From Euphorbia lathyris (taxonomy: Eukaryota > Streptophyta > Magnoliopsida > Malpighiales > Euphorbiaceae), in NCBI RefSeq assembly GCF_963576675.1, contig NC_088919.1, positions 49,126,501 through 49,190,500 of the forward strand: a stretch of 64,000 bases of DNA, given 5' to 3'. The notes beneath the pieces are model-generated. The model had not been told where the DNA came from and searched no databases. It saw only the letters and a program-made list of their open reading frames with translations. The first letter of the stretch is position 1. Each line of letters opens with the position of its first letter. Below are positions 21,132 through 31,728 of the stretch, piece by piece. Position numbers and translations under genes: made by a program.

Positions 21132-22334
21132 CTACGGAGTAGGCGGTGCTTTGTTATAAGGAGTGAGGGCTTTCAACAATCCCTTCTTCTGCAACCGTTC
21201 GAAAACTTTTGCATAGGTTTGATCAAATTTGGCGAACTGCCTCTTCTCAATAGCATTAAGATCAAGCACTTTCACTGTGGCCGATTCTATACTCGCGCTT
21301 GGCCCTCCGGCACTATATCCAAACTTTGTCCACTTGGTATAAGCTTTCTTCGGCTCTCCGTCCCCCTCGACTGTCAAGGCGCAGCTATACATCTGATTGA
21401 AATCGGTAAAAGGCATATACCGCAGCTCATTCTTAATATACGGCAACGTGTTGCGAATTACCATTCGGATCTGATCCTGCTCAAGCGGCTTTTGCTTCAT
21501 AACCGCCGCCTTGGCTCTCCACCTCCTCACAAAATCGGAAAAAGACTCACCAGTTTGTTGCTTAGTGCTTTCCAGCTCCTTTAGAGTAACCTCAAGTATA
21601 GTGTTGAAACTATATTGAGCGATAAATGATTTCGCCAACTCCTTCCAATCTCTCATCATCACCACCGGCAACGCATGAAACCATACGAGGGCAGCTCCCT
21701 CCAGATAGGTATTAAACAGTCCCAGGACTTGATCCTCCGTCAGGATCATGTGCTTCATTACTGCAACATATTGATTCATGTGGGCAGTAGGATCCCCAGT
21801 TCCATCGAACTTCTTCATGTCGGGGAGCCGGAATTTCAAAGGCAAAGCAGTTGCCGACAAACAATTCTTCAAATTATAAAAGTCCTGACTTCCGGAGCTT
21901 CCCCCTCGCAGATCCTGCACCTCCTGAGTAATGTGCTGCTTCCATTCCTCTTCCTTAGCTTTCTCCTTCTCAAGCTGCTTCTGGATGTAATCCTGATAGT
22001 CATCCTCGTTCCCGAAGCGGGGACCAGTGTTCACCTCATTCTCAGCGCACTTACTATCCCTCTTGTTATCCTTCAACGCCAGCTCAGCTAGCTGGGCCAA
22101 AATTGCAGCCAACTGATCATTAATGTTGTTCACAGAACTTTCTAATTCGGCCACTTTTTCATCGGTCGCAGACATACTGGCAGAAGACTGAGTATACTCG
22201 GACGAAGATGATTCAGAAGCCACAACTGCCGATTCGGAACTGTCAAACTGTAGCTGATCAAACTGCCTGACTAGCCGGTTACTCTCGCGAAACCACAACC
22301 GCTTAATGATGAAGTCTGCGTGAACGGCATCCAT
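21132..22334 (-). CDS. gag: Tat gag (first gag module)
   Basis: A 400-codon frame starting MDAVHADFI. Residues 55-85 are a predicted coiled coil (ATDEKVAELESSVNNIND). Residues 110-140 are charged and helical. Residues 173-241 form the Retrotrans_gag core (KKFDGTGDP, LEGAALVWFHAL, RDWKELAKSFIAQY), followed by a C-terminal half (ESFSDFVRRWRAKA, DQIRMVIRNTLPY). Gag builds the virus-like particle that packages element RNA. The frame ends in TAG at 21132-21134, but translation of the next codons (IQARGYCEFHSNYGHTIENC) is typical Tat gag C-terminus in the same frame, so that TAG probably replaces a CAG (Gln) codon. Confidence 0.85.
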   Translation of the reverse strand: MDAVHADFIIKRLWFRESNRLVRQFDQLQFDSSESAVVASESSSSEYTQSSASMSATDEKVAELESSVNNINDQLAAILAQLAELALKDNKRDSKCAENEVNTGPRFGNEDDYQDYIQKQLEKEKAKEEEWKQHITQEVQDLRGGSSGSQDFYNLKNCLSATALPLKFRLPDMKKFDGTGDPTAHMNQYVAVMKHMILTEDQVLGLFNTYLEGAALVWFHALPVVMMRDWKELAKSFIAQYSFNTILEVTLKELESTKQQTGESFSDFVRRWRAKAAVMKQKPLEQDQIRMVIRNTLPYIKNELRYMPFTDFNQMYSCALTVEGDGEPKKAYTKWTKFGYSAGGPSASIESATVKVLDLNAIEKRQFAKFDQTYAKVFERLQKKGLLKALTPYNKAPPTP

Positions 22335-24252
22335 TAGTATGTATGCATGATTTTATATGCATGATTCGTGGTGTGTGCGTTTATTTATTTATGGATATAT
22401 AAGATAAGAAGAACAAACGTCAGTTTAATTACACGTATCACAACATCTCTCTTCCACCCTTATTCCTCCACACACTCGACGGTCCAAGTCTCTTTCCTAG
22501 GATTTTGGTTTGGGGCTCACATTGCGGTCCAGGGGACGCGTGATGCCGTCGATTATTACGGAAAAAAGTAAATCATCCATCAGACAATACAGTTTGTTTT
22601 GACGTATCAACGTTTAGTGACTAAGATACCGACCAAATGGATTGTCCTTTCGAATAACTCATCTTTTGTTATTTCGCGAGACGCATTCGTTCGGGTTTTG
22701 ATTCCCTTTTGAGCGTATCTCGGATTTAGACGCGGTACGAGTTATTCTTCTGGTTCAATCGTTCGTTGTTGACAATGACTCGTTCCCTTTTATTCGTGTG
22801 GGTTCGTGTCTCGATTTTTGGATTACGACGGGATCTTTTTGGATCTATCGAGAGACGTAACCATGTGTTTATTTAATGATGAAAGCACTTTTTATTTTAA
22901 GGAACAGACTCATCACGTAACGTGTTTGTTTTTAGCATTAAGAATCCGTTTGCTTGTTTTTGCTACGTGAAAAGACGGCGAGTCTTATTTGAGCGCATGG
23001 TAATCTTTCGACTAGCAACAAGTTTTCATTTCTTCCCATCTACGGGATATATCACCCTAGCGTGGTTATAGAAAATCAACGTTTCGTTGAATCGCATGCT
23101 TATTCGAAGCAGGGATATTACCGTTCTTTTTTCATTTAGGCACGAGTCAAGCAAACACGCAGATCGGGCCATACTTCTTGTAGTTTTGGTAACGGTCGAA
23201 ATGATCGAGCCATTAGTCAAACCCACAGTCTCGTCCATATGGCGCAATTATGCAGTTTAGCTTAATTCGGCTTTATGATTTTAAACGGCGTACATACCGG
23301 CTCGAGGCACGTATTTAACGGCATTTGTTCATTTTCTTTAACTACCCTCGGGATGAATATACATCGTAGATACAAAATGACTTTGGTCGTTTGTTTATTT
23401 TTGCTTTTCTTTTATTTTCTTAGTCACGTTTTGCGGATACGTCCATTTCTCTTTAGAACAACGCAAGGCATAACGTAAGAGCTCGTCTTTTATTTGGAAG
23501 GGACGGGCCACGTTTGCAAAACTCTTTACGTTACAACGGGGTCGTTCAAAATAGAAATGTTCTTTGTTTTCGTTTTGTCATAATCTCGTTTTATCCCAAC
23601 CTATTTAAAGAATGTGAATAACGGTTACTGTTAATATAGCCTTTTGAATCGAGATATAACTATCCTTAATACCAAACCGACTCATACTAATACGTCCCTA
23701 CGTCATAACGCATTTCCTGAATATGTGCCTTCTTCGGGACACGGAAAGGGACCAGGCGGGTCGCACAAGTTCATTCGTACGAGATGACTAAGTCGTCTTT
23801 AGTTCGAATCGTTTCGATGTTTTGGGGTAGTTTGTATATCGGTTTAAGAGTATATATTAACGTATCGTTTCATTTTCTTTACGTATTTTAGGATTAGACA
23901 CGTATGTGGCAATTTTGAAAATACGAACTGATTCATTTATCATATCAAAAATAGTAACGGGTAATCCTATGGCAACTTCTAAGGCTACTATATGCTGACA
24001 CGGCTGATCGCGGGACCTCACAGGACCGCACAAATTCGCCCCTAACGAATGGATGGGGACCCTTTGGCGCCTTACTGTAAGGGGGAACTTACACTAGCCT
24101 CTTTCGAGCGACGAATGGACTCTCGCTAGAGGTTTCGTGGAAATTACCTAAAAGGTTTGCAATAATGCGTATGAATGCATACGAAAAGAAATAATATGAT
24201 CCGTCCCCGTTAAGGGCTTAATACACGCCTTCCGGAATCAAATTTCTCGCTT
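22335..24252 (-). other. Tat element 5' leader (non-coding)
   Basis: About 1.9 kb between PBS and the first gag codon. No long frame was found on the minus strand, so the extra ORF1 known from Ogre elements is not evident here. No repeat structure stood out. Confidence 0.6.
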
Positions 24253-24270
24253 CCCCAGCAGAGTCGCCAC
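24253..24270 (-). promoter_or_regulatory. Primer-binding site (tRNA-Arg type)
   Basis: Two bases inside the right LTR, the minus strand reads TGGCGACTCTGCTGGGGA, i.e. complementary to a tRNA 3' end of the form ...CAGAGTCG-CCA. Plant tRNA-Arg genes starting GACTC have this acceptor stem. Use of tRNA-Arg is known for Ogre-type Tat elements. Confidence 0.75.
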
Positions 24271-25442
24271 TTGTTAGACAAGGTGCCGACGGCCTCGCCC
24301 GGGCGGACCGGGAGGTGGACACCTCATGGAGACGTAAGCGGTGATTAGCGCCGAAAGCAACCAATCATGGAATCAAGCTGCTCGGCAGGACCGGAGCCTG
24401 GAGTATGGAAGAGTCGCCACCCACGAATGGGAAAATGAACACCGATCCCTTGCGGGAGACCGGTGAGGGTTCGGGAAACTTAGGTACGAGCCGAGAAGGC
24501 TAGCTCCTTTCCGGAGAAAGGCTACTAGGCACCCCGACATCGCCCGGTTATGAACCACCGGCCTCCTACTCAGCGTGTTAGGCGATAACGGACTAATCGC
24601 ATATTTCTTTAAATTTAAAATTCATTTGAAACCTTTTCTTTCTCGCTTTGAAAACCGTTTTGAGCATGTCATTAAAAGCCACTTTAGTAAAGAATCACTC
24701 ATTTTGCATAAATTTAAAATACATAGGAGAGAGAGGGGGAGAAGGAAGAATTGATTTATTCACAGTGTGATTTAGGCTTTATGTCGTATATTACATCTAC
24801 ACTAATCTCACTCCCAAAAACGAGTTTATTTACATGGTTCGTACCTTAATCACCGTTGGAACGATTTAGATACGTTTCAAAGCCCTGTTAATGATGTTCA
24901 CTCGAATCGCCGTTGGAACGACTCGAACGTTTGAAAACGTTGAGCAAACAGTTTTAATCTAAAAACGTGATTAAGCATACAAGTCAATTTATTTTGTACA
25001 AAACCATTTAGTTGGGAAACAATTCAAAACTCCATTATTTACAACGAAACAATTTACAATGTTCGCTTAATCCGTCGTTGGAACGGATTAAGGTTTCAAC
25101 ACGTGATGTTTTGAAAACTATTTAAAAATGACAAAAAAACGTTATTTACACTTTAGGAATATCTAGAAAAACTTTTAATTTAAACAAACAACTTGAAATC
25201 TCTTTTTTGTCTTTTATTTTCCCCTTTTCACTCAATTAACCTTTATTTGAACATAATTACAACAATTAATGAATTAAACCCAAATTCACTCAACCAAAAC
25301 ACTTTCAAAACATATATATATATATATATATATATAAGAAATTTAAAAGGAAAAGAAGAAATATGTAAGAAATATGTACATATGCACATATTTTTAGTAG
25401 AAATGGTGATTATACCCATAGATTAAAAAGGAGGTAAAGAGA

Positions 25443-25495
<53 letters not shown>

Positions 25496-26590
25496 GATTA
25501 TCAATAGGTAAAAATAATAATGAAAATAATGTTAGATATAATATACTTGTATTTTAATTAAACAAACATGTAAAAAAATGAATAAGATTCATAAATAAGA
25601 AAATAGTATTTAACCCCCAAAATGGTTTATGATAAGTATATATAGAAAATAACCCCTAGTAAGCCCAAAATAACAAATATGTATAGTTTAAATGAATTAA
25701 ATGGAAAATCTATAAATATACATATAGTCTTATCAAATCCAATTGATGAAAAAATAATATCTAAACATGTTAAATAAATATATACCAAAAAATTAAAAAT
25801 AATTTGAATACATATATTACATAATTATACATATATATATATAAAGGACCAAAAGCCTAAAAGTTAAGAAAGAAGGACCAAAACAGCATTTTTTACATTA
25901 CAGCAGCTTTACCGACGGAAAATCCGTCGGGAAACTGCTTTTAGTGACAGAAAATGGAAAATTACAGAAACAATACCTAACACTCCAGATTTATTCAAAC
26001 GCTTTAAACTTAATCTATTCTATCGTTTTGGATCTCCGAACTACCAAAATTGGGTCATAGTCTATAACGGGGACTCCTAAAACGATGTTTTATTCTAAAA
26101 CGTTATTTAGAAATATTTTCAAAACTTATAATTACAACGTCCCTTAATCCCGAACTACCTTCGAATCGGATCACGGTTCATATTGGGATGTTAAAACGAG
26201 GTTTTTTATTTCAAAACAAAACCAAACGTTTATTTAATACGAGACAAAAATTAAATAAATACGGAAGATTAAATAAAACGTGATAAATAAATAATTAACT
26301 AAATAAATAAAATTATAACATAAAAATAAATAAATAAAGAAAATAAATTAAATAAAATAAAACGAGTCTAGTCCTCGGATAATACCTCAAGATCGGTATT
26401 GACAGTTGAAGTCGGTTGATTCCACGAATCGTGATTTTCCAGTGTTTTTTGTGTTTTCGGTAAAATATTTAACTTTGGAAAATTTGGATTTTTTAGGAAA
26501 AAAATGTTTTTCCCAAAAAAAATCACTTTCTCTCTCTAAAAATTTCCTTAGAGTGAGAAAGCTCTCCCAAAAGTCCCTCTAAAATGCATG

Positions 26591-26621
26591 GGGATCCGTG
26601 CCTTTTATAGGCACGGATCCC
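26591..26621 (-). promoter_or_regulatory. LTR TATA box inside a perfect palindrome
   Basis: A 12-bp perfect inverted repeat (gggatccgtgcc at 26591-26602 and ggcacggatccc at 26610-26621) encloses a 7-bp spacer that is exactly TATAAAA on the minus strand. The same arrangement occurs in the left LTR (TATA at 10725-10731). Its position in the LTR fits the core promoter of the retrotransposon. Promoter function is inferred. Confidence 0.7.
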
Positions 26622-26630
26622 AAAAAATTT

Positions 26631-26885
26631 TGGGCGTAGCCCGAAGGGCGTCGGGCTACGCCCAAAAAATTTGGGCCTACGCCCAACTTGGTTGGGCGAA
26701 CGCCCAACTTCTGTTGGGCGCGCGCCCAACAGATGTTGGGCGTCCGCCCAACAGACGTTGGGCGTTCGCCCAACGTCGTTGGGCATTCGCCCGACGGATA
26801 TTGGGCGCACGCGCCCCGCGCTGCCGGGCGCTCGTTCAACTGCCATCGGGCGCGCGCCGGCTGCCGCTAGGCGCTCGCCCAACGC
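26631..26885. repeat. Array of TTGGGCG-NN-CGCCCAA palindromes in U3
   Basis: A 12-bp stem (26632-26643 with 26652-26663) is followed by about six short palindromic units of the form TTGGGCG, two variable bases, CGCCCAA, spaced at roughly 22 bp. Variants at the centre include ga, cg, tc and tt. The array lies just upstream of the LTR TATA box on the element's transcribed strand. The left LTR has fewer intact units. Confidence 0.8.
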
Positions 26886-27045
26886 CGCTGAGCATCCGCG
26901 AGCCGTCCACTCGACGACCGCAACCCCTACAGATCTTCTCGTGATTTTTATTATTATTTTCGCTTTAAATTATTGGAACCAACCGCTTCAACCGTCTTGT
27001 TATGGGTTTTCGTCACAGGTCCTCCGACTCGGTGTCTACAGCTAC

Positions 27046-27378
27046 ATAAATCTATTATTATATTTCCTTCAACTAGTTTGTTTTACAAATATTATTATCG
27101 AATTTTTTTTAATCCTGATATATTCATTTGAATTAAAATTTATTTGAAATTTACTTTTGATTTTTTTATTAGATATATAATTATTATTATTATTTAATAA
27201 CTTATTTTTAATAGAAATTATATTCATTCCGATTGCAATCATTAAATAACCAAACAGTTTCAAAGGGTATTGAATTTCGATTCCAGATCAAACCAAAAGA
27301 TTAAATAAATAAACATTCTGATTCTGATTCCGCCATATTCCGATTCCGATTCCAAAGTTTAAACCAAACATCCCATTA
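27046..27378. mobile_element. Tourist-like MITE, right half
   Basis: Continuation of the MITE that starts at 8036. It ends aaccaaacatccca at 27375 with the TTA duplication at 27376-27378. It begins immediately after the right copy of the GCTAC duplication created by the Tat element. Confidence 0.7.
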
Positions 27379-27384
27379 GTTTGA

Positions 27385-28300
27385 CATGTTCGAAATAACT
27401 ATTTAACATCTATGTATTGATTCTGACCTTGCTAAGTCCATCCAAAGAAAATAATTAGTCATTCAATAAACATTAGGTGTTCTAGTAACAGTCATGTAAT
27501 CTACATGTTTTTATTAAAACTAATGTCAATCAACTTTAGTGTAAAGGATTTATTCCATTGTCCTTGTTTGTTTAAAGCCATAGAGTGACTTAAATAGCTT
27601 GTAAATAGTTTCATAAGGTCCAATTTCTTTAGTATTAGAGCAACTCTAATGTAGCTAATTTATTTATTACTTTGGATGAATTGGTTGTATCCAACAAACT
27701 ATGAAGGTTGTTTGGCATGTTATGCTACCCACATGTTTTAGACCAACAACAACAATAATTCCAATACAAATATTGAACATCTATGCATTGTTTGGCATGT
27801 TATGTTCCTATATGCAATAGATCAAGAACAATAAGTAAAAGCATGTTCGAAACAACTATTGAACATCTACACATTGATTCTGACCTTGCTAAGTCCACCC
27901 AAAGGATGTACTTAGTCATTCTATAAACATTAGATGTTCCAATAATAGTCACATAATTTACATGTTTTTATTAAAACTAAGGTCAATCAACTTTAGTGTA
28001 AAAGCTTTATTCCATTGCCCCTGTTTGTTTTAAGCTATATAGGGACTTAAACAACTTGTAAATAGTTTGGTAGGGTCCATTTCGTTTAGTATTAGAGCAG
28101 CTCTAATGAAGCTAATTTAGTTATTACTTTGGATGAATTGGATGTTACTAACCAATATGGAGGTTATTAACAATTACAACATTTGTGATTTATCACTAAG
28201 GAATAACTATACAAATATTGAACATATATGCATTGTTTAGTATGTTATGCTATCCACAGGTTTTAGACCAACAACAACATCAATTCCAATAAAAAAATCA
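27385..28300. repeat. Tandem duplication with a period of about 457 bp
   Basis: Two successive copies start catgttcgaaa at 27385 and 27842. They share gattctgaccttgctaagtc, tcaatcaactttagtgtaaa, attagagca(a/g)ctctaatg and ttagaccaacaacaaca. Small indels separate the copies, including about 70 extra bases late in the second. No ORF; origin unknown. Confidence 0.8.
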
Positions 28301-29792
28301 ATGAACATTAGAATTTACTACATTCACCAAACCCAATCAATACAAGTCTCAACTCTGAAAGATTAAAATCTTTAATCAATATTCTCACGTAGATAAGCAT
28401 TGTTAATATCCCTGTAAATTCATAGGGACAGAGACTCATATCAGTTCATACGTATTCAAGTGGAACAAAATCCCAATGTTAATAATACTTGCAAATAAGA
28501 AGAGCAAGATCTACCTAACTCAACAACACCTATAATAGATTTACGAAGAATATTCCCAGATGCAAGGGAAGCAATAAAATCTCATAATTCAATTCGAAGA
28601 TAAGAGAAAGACCCACATATAACAGGAATTTCAACTGCAAATCCAGTGTAGCCCTAACGAACTAAGAAAATAAGAATACCAAACAAAAAGAAATATGACA
28701 AAATCAAAAGAATGTGACACATGATAAAAGTACCAAATAAATGTGAACCTCTTTTTTGGCACCATACACATCCTTCTTCCAATGACTCAACAACTTTAGC
28801 AAGAGTAAATATGATGATTATTACAACATAGATCAGAAAAAGCTCGATTAAGGAACAATAAAACCCTAGTAGATCGAGAAAGAGAACAAATAGAGCTTAC
28901 CATTTTTATTTTTTTGAATTGCATGTAGAAGCTTTCATGCTTATGAAGTAATGCAAAGCGGGATGTGAGAGCTAAAATGAGAGCTCTAGAAGGAGGAGGA
29001 TTAGATGTGTCGTCTAAATGTTTGAGAGAAAACCTGATTTACTCGGTAGAAGAAATTAGATTTTTATTTTGGTATTTATATGGCGTCTAAATGTTTGAGC
29101 GCGTTACAAATTTGGAAAAAATTTGCTTCCCCTCGAAACGTATAAAATTTGTCGCTTTTTTATTTTCAGAAAACAATGACAGTGCTAATATAAATAGTGT
29201 CATCTGATAATGATGGACATTTTGGGTTAAAATCATGTTTTTATGGGATGACATATACGTTTCATCGTAAAACCACAATTAATTTGAGGTTCTTTGCACT
29301 TAAACTTTCAGATAACAAAAATTTAAAATATTGTCGAGAAAGACATTCAAATGACAGAAAAAAATGTCTATTATATATCTTGTGTCATCTGAAAGGAAAA
29401 TGACGTATGTTTATTTTTATAGATTTATAATAACTTTATAATTATTGTTTTTTTATCGTATATTTATTTCTAAATTAAAGAAGATAATAGTTGTGGATAG
29501 ACACATATGAAATATAAGTTGATTAGTATATCTAATAAACTGCATTAGTAAAATAATCGGCTCAAGATATTGTTAATGTCCTCGAAACATTAGTCAATTG
29601 TACATCTAATACGAACACAATACTCCAAAATTCTAAAACCAAATCCTATTGTATATACAGTTTTAACAAATTTTACTCTTACTTTTTCTCTCTCATATTG
29701 TTTTGTGTTCCCTCTATGTGTTTGTTAATCAAAATGAGTATTATATTATTATTTTTCCGAGATAGTGTAGACGACTTACATTTTGTAAAGTT
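28301..29792. other. A+T-rich non-coding stretch
   Basis: No supported gene. The longest frames are short and unlike any family I recognise. Around 28860-28905 the minus strand reads like a plant 5' leader (gtaagctctatttg, ctagggttttat), but no coding exon could be attached. Confidence 0.4.
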
Positions 29793-30428
29793 ATGGCATA
29801 ATACATCAGTTGCCCCCTGAACTTGTCCCAAAAATTTGATTTCCCCCTTGCACTTACATAACGTCTCATTAGCCCCATGAGCTTGCATAAAGTTTAATGA
29901 TTAAGTCTTAAATCTTTAAAAAAAAAAGTCACAACGGTAAAAAATACGGAAAAATTACAAAATTGGGTCAAATGGAAGACCCGTTTATATATTTAGACCA
30001 ATTATCCAACATACCACATATCTAGATTATATATTTGTGATTTTTCCAAAATACCCCAAACCTTTCATCTTCCCCCTCTCCAATCTTTTCTATCAGTTTC
30101 AACCTTCCATCTCCCTCTTTCTATGTATCGGTTCATCTTCCCCCTTCCTTTATATTTTGCGGGATCACCTCCATTTTCTTCATCATCATGTCTCTTCTTC
30201 CTATCTTTGTCTCTCTGTTTTTGTGAAGGATGGTTCTTCATCTTCTTGTTTCATGTTCGTCTCTTGGTTTCTTTCTTCTTGTGTGAATCAAATTCATCGT
30301 TATTCGACGTTCTTCTGCGTTTATCATATGCTTATTGTCGATTTCAATGGAAAAATAAGGAAATAAGGTAAGTATCTACCATTTTATCTTCATCTTTTTC
30401 CAGAAATTGCTTCGCAAAATGAGTTTGC

Positions 30429-30571
30429 GTCACATTTTGCGAAGTCTGCGAACAGAAAATCACCTGGAAAATGATGGTTTTTCTCTTTACAAGCTTCGCA
30501 TAATCTCTTTTGCGAAGCAAAATCATCATTTTTCAGGTGATTTTCTCTTCGTAGACTTTGCAAAATGTGAC
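30429..30571. repeat. Imperfect hairpin, arms about 50 bp (GCGAAG-type)
   Basis: Arms 30429-30477 and 30522-30571 are inverted copies (gtcacattttgcgaagtctg with the complement of tagactttgcaaaatgtgac) with a handful of mismatches. The loop contains its own short pair, gcttcgca and tgcgaagc. It lies inside the MULE-like element. A transcript would fold into a long precursor-like stem. Confidence 0.7.
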
Positions 30572-30929
30572 ATGAACTTATTTTGCGAAGTGTTTCTTTC
30601 ATTTTTCGGTGTCTTTTTCTTCGCAGACTTCGCACATTCTCTCTTTGCAAAGCGTTTCTTTCATTTTTCCCTAAAATGACATAATTTTTGTGAAGGCTGA
30701 ATACAAAAGCATCAATCGCAGTGATCTGTTTATCTTGAATACAAAGGCATCAATCATAGTGAGGGGTGATTGGGATGTGATGAAGATGGTGAACCTCCCG
30801 ATTTTTCTTGGATTCTTTCTTGAAAAGAAAAGACAAATCACCATTATGATCCCAAAAGCCATTAATTTTGTATGACGCTACCAATTTTTCTTGCTTCTAT
30901 AAAGCTTGGAAGAAAATTCCTAGGGTTTA

Positions 30930-31125
30930 GGGTTGAATTATTATTGCAATCTTGTTATAAATTTTGATAATGTTATGATTTTAATGCTATAATTATTGTT
31001 GCAATCTTGTTGTAAATTTTGATAATGTTATGATTTTAATGTTAGAATTATTGTTGCACTCTTGATATTATGATTTTAATGTTAGAACTATTGTTGCACT
31101 CTTGTTGTTATGATTTTAATATTAT
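30930..31125. repeat. Tandem repeat, about four units of 45-60 bp
   Basis: Units contain ttattgttgcaatcttgtt and atgttatgattttaatgtta, with length variation between copies. Non-coding, inside the MULE-like element. Confidence 0.75.
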
Positions 31126-31143
31126 ATATCACTTCATATTTTT

Positions 31144-31340
31144 CATATTTTGCGAAACCTGCGAAGATAATACTACTTAAGAACACGACTTTTACTTCGC
31201 ATTTTGTGAAATATGCGAAGACAAAGTCATTCTGTGAAGTAGTATTATCTTTGCATGCTTCACAAAATGAGAAAAATGCGAAGTAAATTTAATGTTCTTA
31301 AGTAGTATTGTCTTTGCACGTTTCGCAAAATGCGAAAAAT
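31144..31340. repeat. Second GCGAAG-type foldback
   Basis: ttttgcgaaacctgcgaaga and aatactacttaagaac at 31147-31184 are inverted at about 31293-31335 (gttcttaagtagtattgtct, then tgcacgtttcgcaaaat). It resembles the 30.4-kb hairpin in sequence, so the two foldbacks are probably related. Confidence 0.65.
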
Positions 31341-31503
31341 TTGAAGTAAAATCATGTATTGAACGTATTATTCTGGAAAAACGTATAAAATAATAAAAAA
31401 CGGATTGTCAAAAACAGATTAAATTCGCAAACTAAGAAAAAATCAAAGAGAGAAACGGAAGAGAAAAAGAAGAAAAAGTAAGAAATTTCCAAGTTCTTAT
31501 AAA

Positions 31504-31675
31504 TACAGTAAAACCTCTATATATGAATACTCTATATAGGAATAACCTCTATTTTGTTATAAAAAAACTCTGTCCCAACTTGGACCAGTTATAAATAGGA
31601 ATAACCTCCCAAACGTTATTTGTTATACACTTTTCAAGTCCCACCTTTAGAAACTATGCCTCTATATAGTAATAA

Positions 31676-31728
<53 letters not shown>

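Larger units (their letters stand above)
24273..27040 (-). repeat. Tat element 5' LTR (right copy, 2,768 bp)
   Basis: TG...CA bounded copy of 8374-11117, next to the PBS and therefore the promoter LTR. On the minus strand U3 starts at 27040. A TATAAAA motif lies at 26609-26603, about 430 bp in, so transcription would start near 26575 and R-U5 would be about 2.3 kb. Confidence 0.92.
8369..27045 (-). mobile_element. Tat-lineage Ty3/Gypsy LTR retrotransposon
   Basis: LTRs at 8374-11117 and 24273-27040 start TGTTAGACAAGG and end GGTGTCTACA on the plus strand. GCTAC flanks the element on both sides (8369-8373, 27041-27045). Genes gag to integrase lie on the minus strand, so the right LTR is the 5' LTR. 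Next to it is a PBS matching tRNA-Arg, and next to the left LTR a polypurine tract. The pol order RT, RNase H, second archaeal-type RNase H, integrase is characteristic of the Tat lineage (Ogre/Retand relatives), as are large LTRs and UTR tandem repeats. Unusual features are the extra gag modules, no recognisable protease, an antisense PMD gene, and internal stops that are all TAG. By eye the LTRs differ by a few per cent plus microsatellite indels. Confidence 0.93.

Noticed and set aside
16042..22334. Amber-codon readthrough or a recoded genetic code in the Tat element
   Set aside because: Seven stops in one polyprotein plus a frameshift and small deletion in integrase fit decay better than programmed readthrough; kept only as an alternative to test.
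22368..23478. Short ORFs in the Tat leader as an Ogre-type ORF1
   Set aside because: All are under 75 codons, on mixed strands, and lack any conserved motif.
24241..24272. A tRNA gene at the cccagcagagtcgcca motif
   Set aside because: Only the 3' acceptor part is present; it is the retrotransposon primer-binding site.
28977..29092. Short ORF starting MRALEGGGLDVSS
   Set aside because: 38 codons, no homology or codon signal, in A+T-rich DNA.
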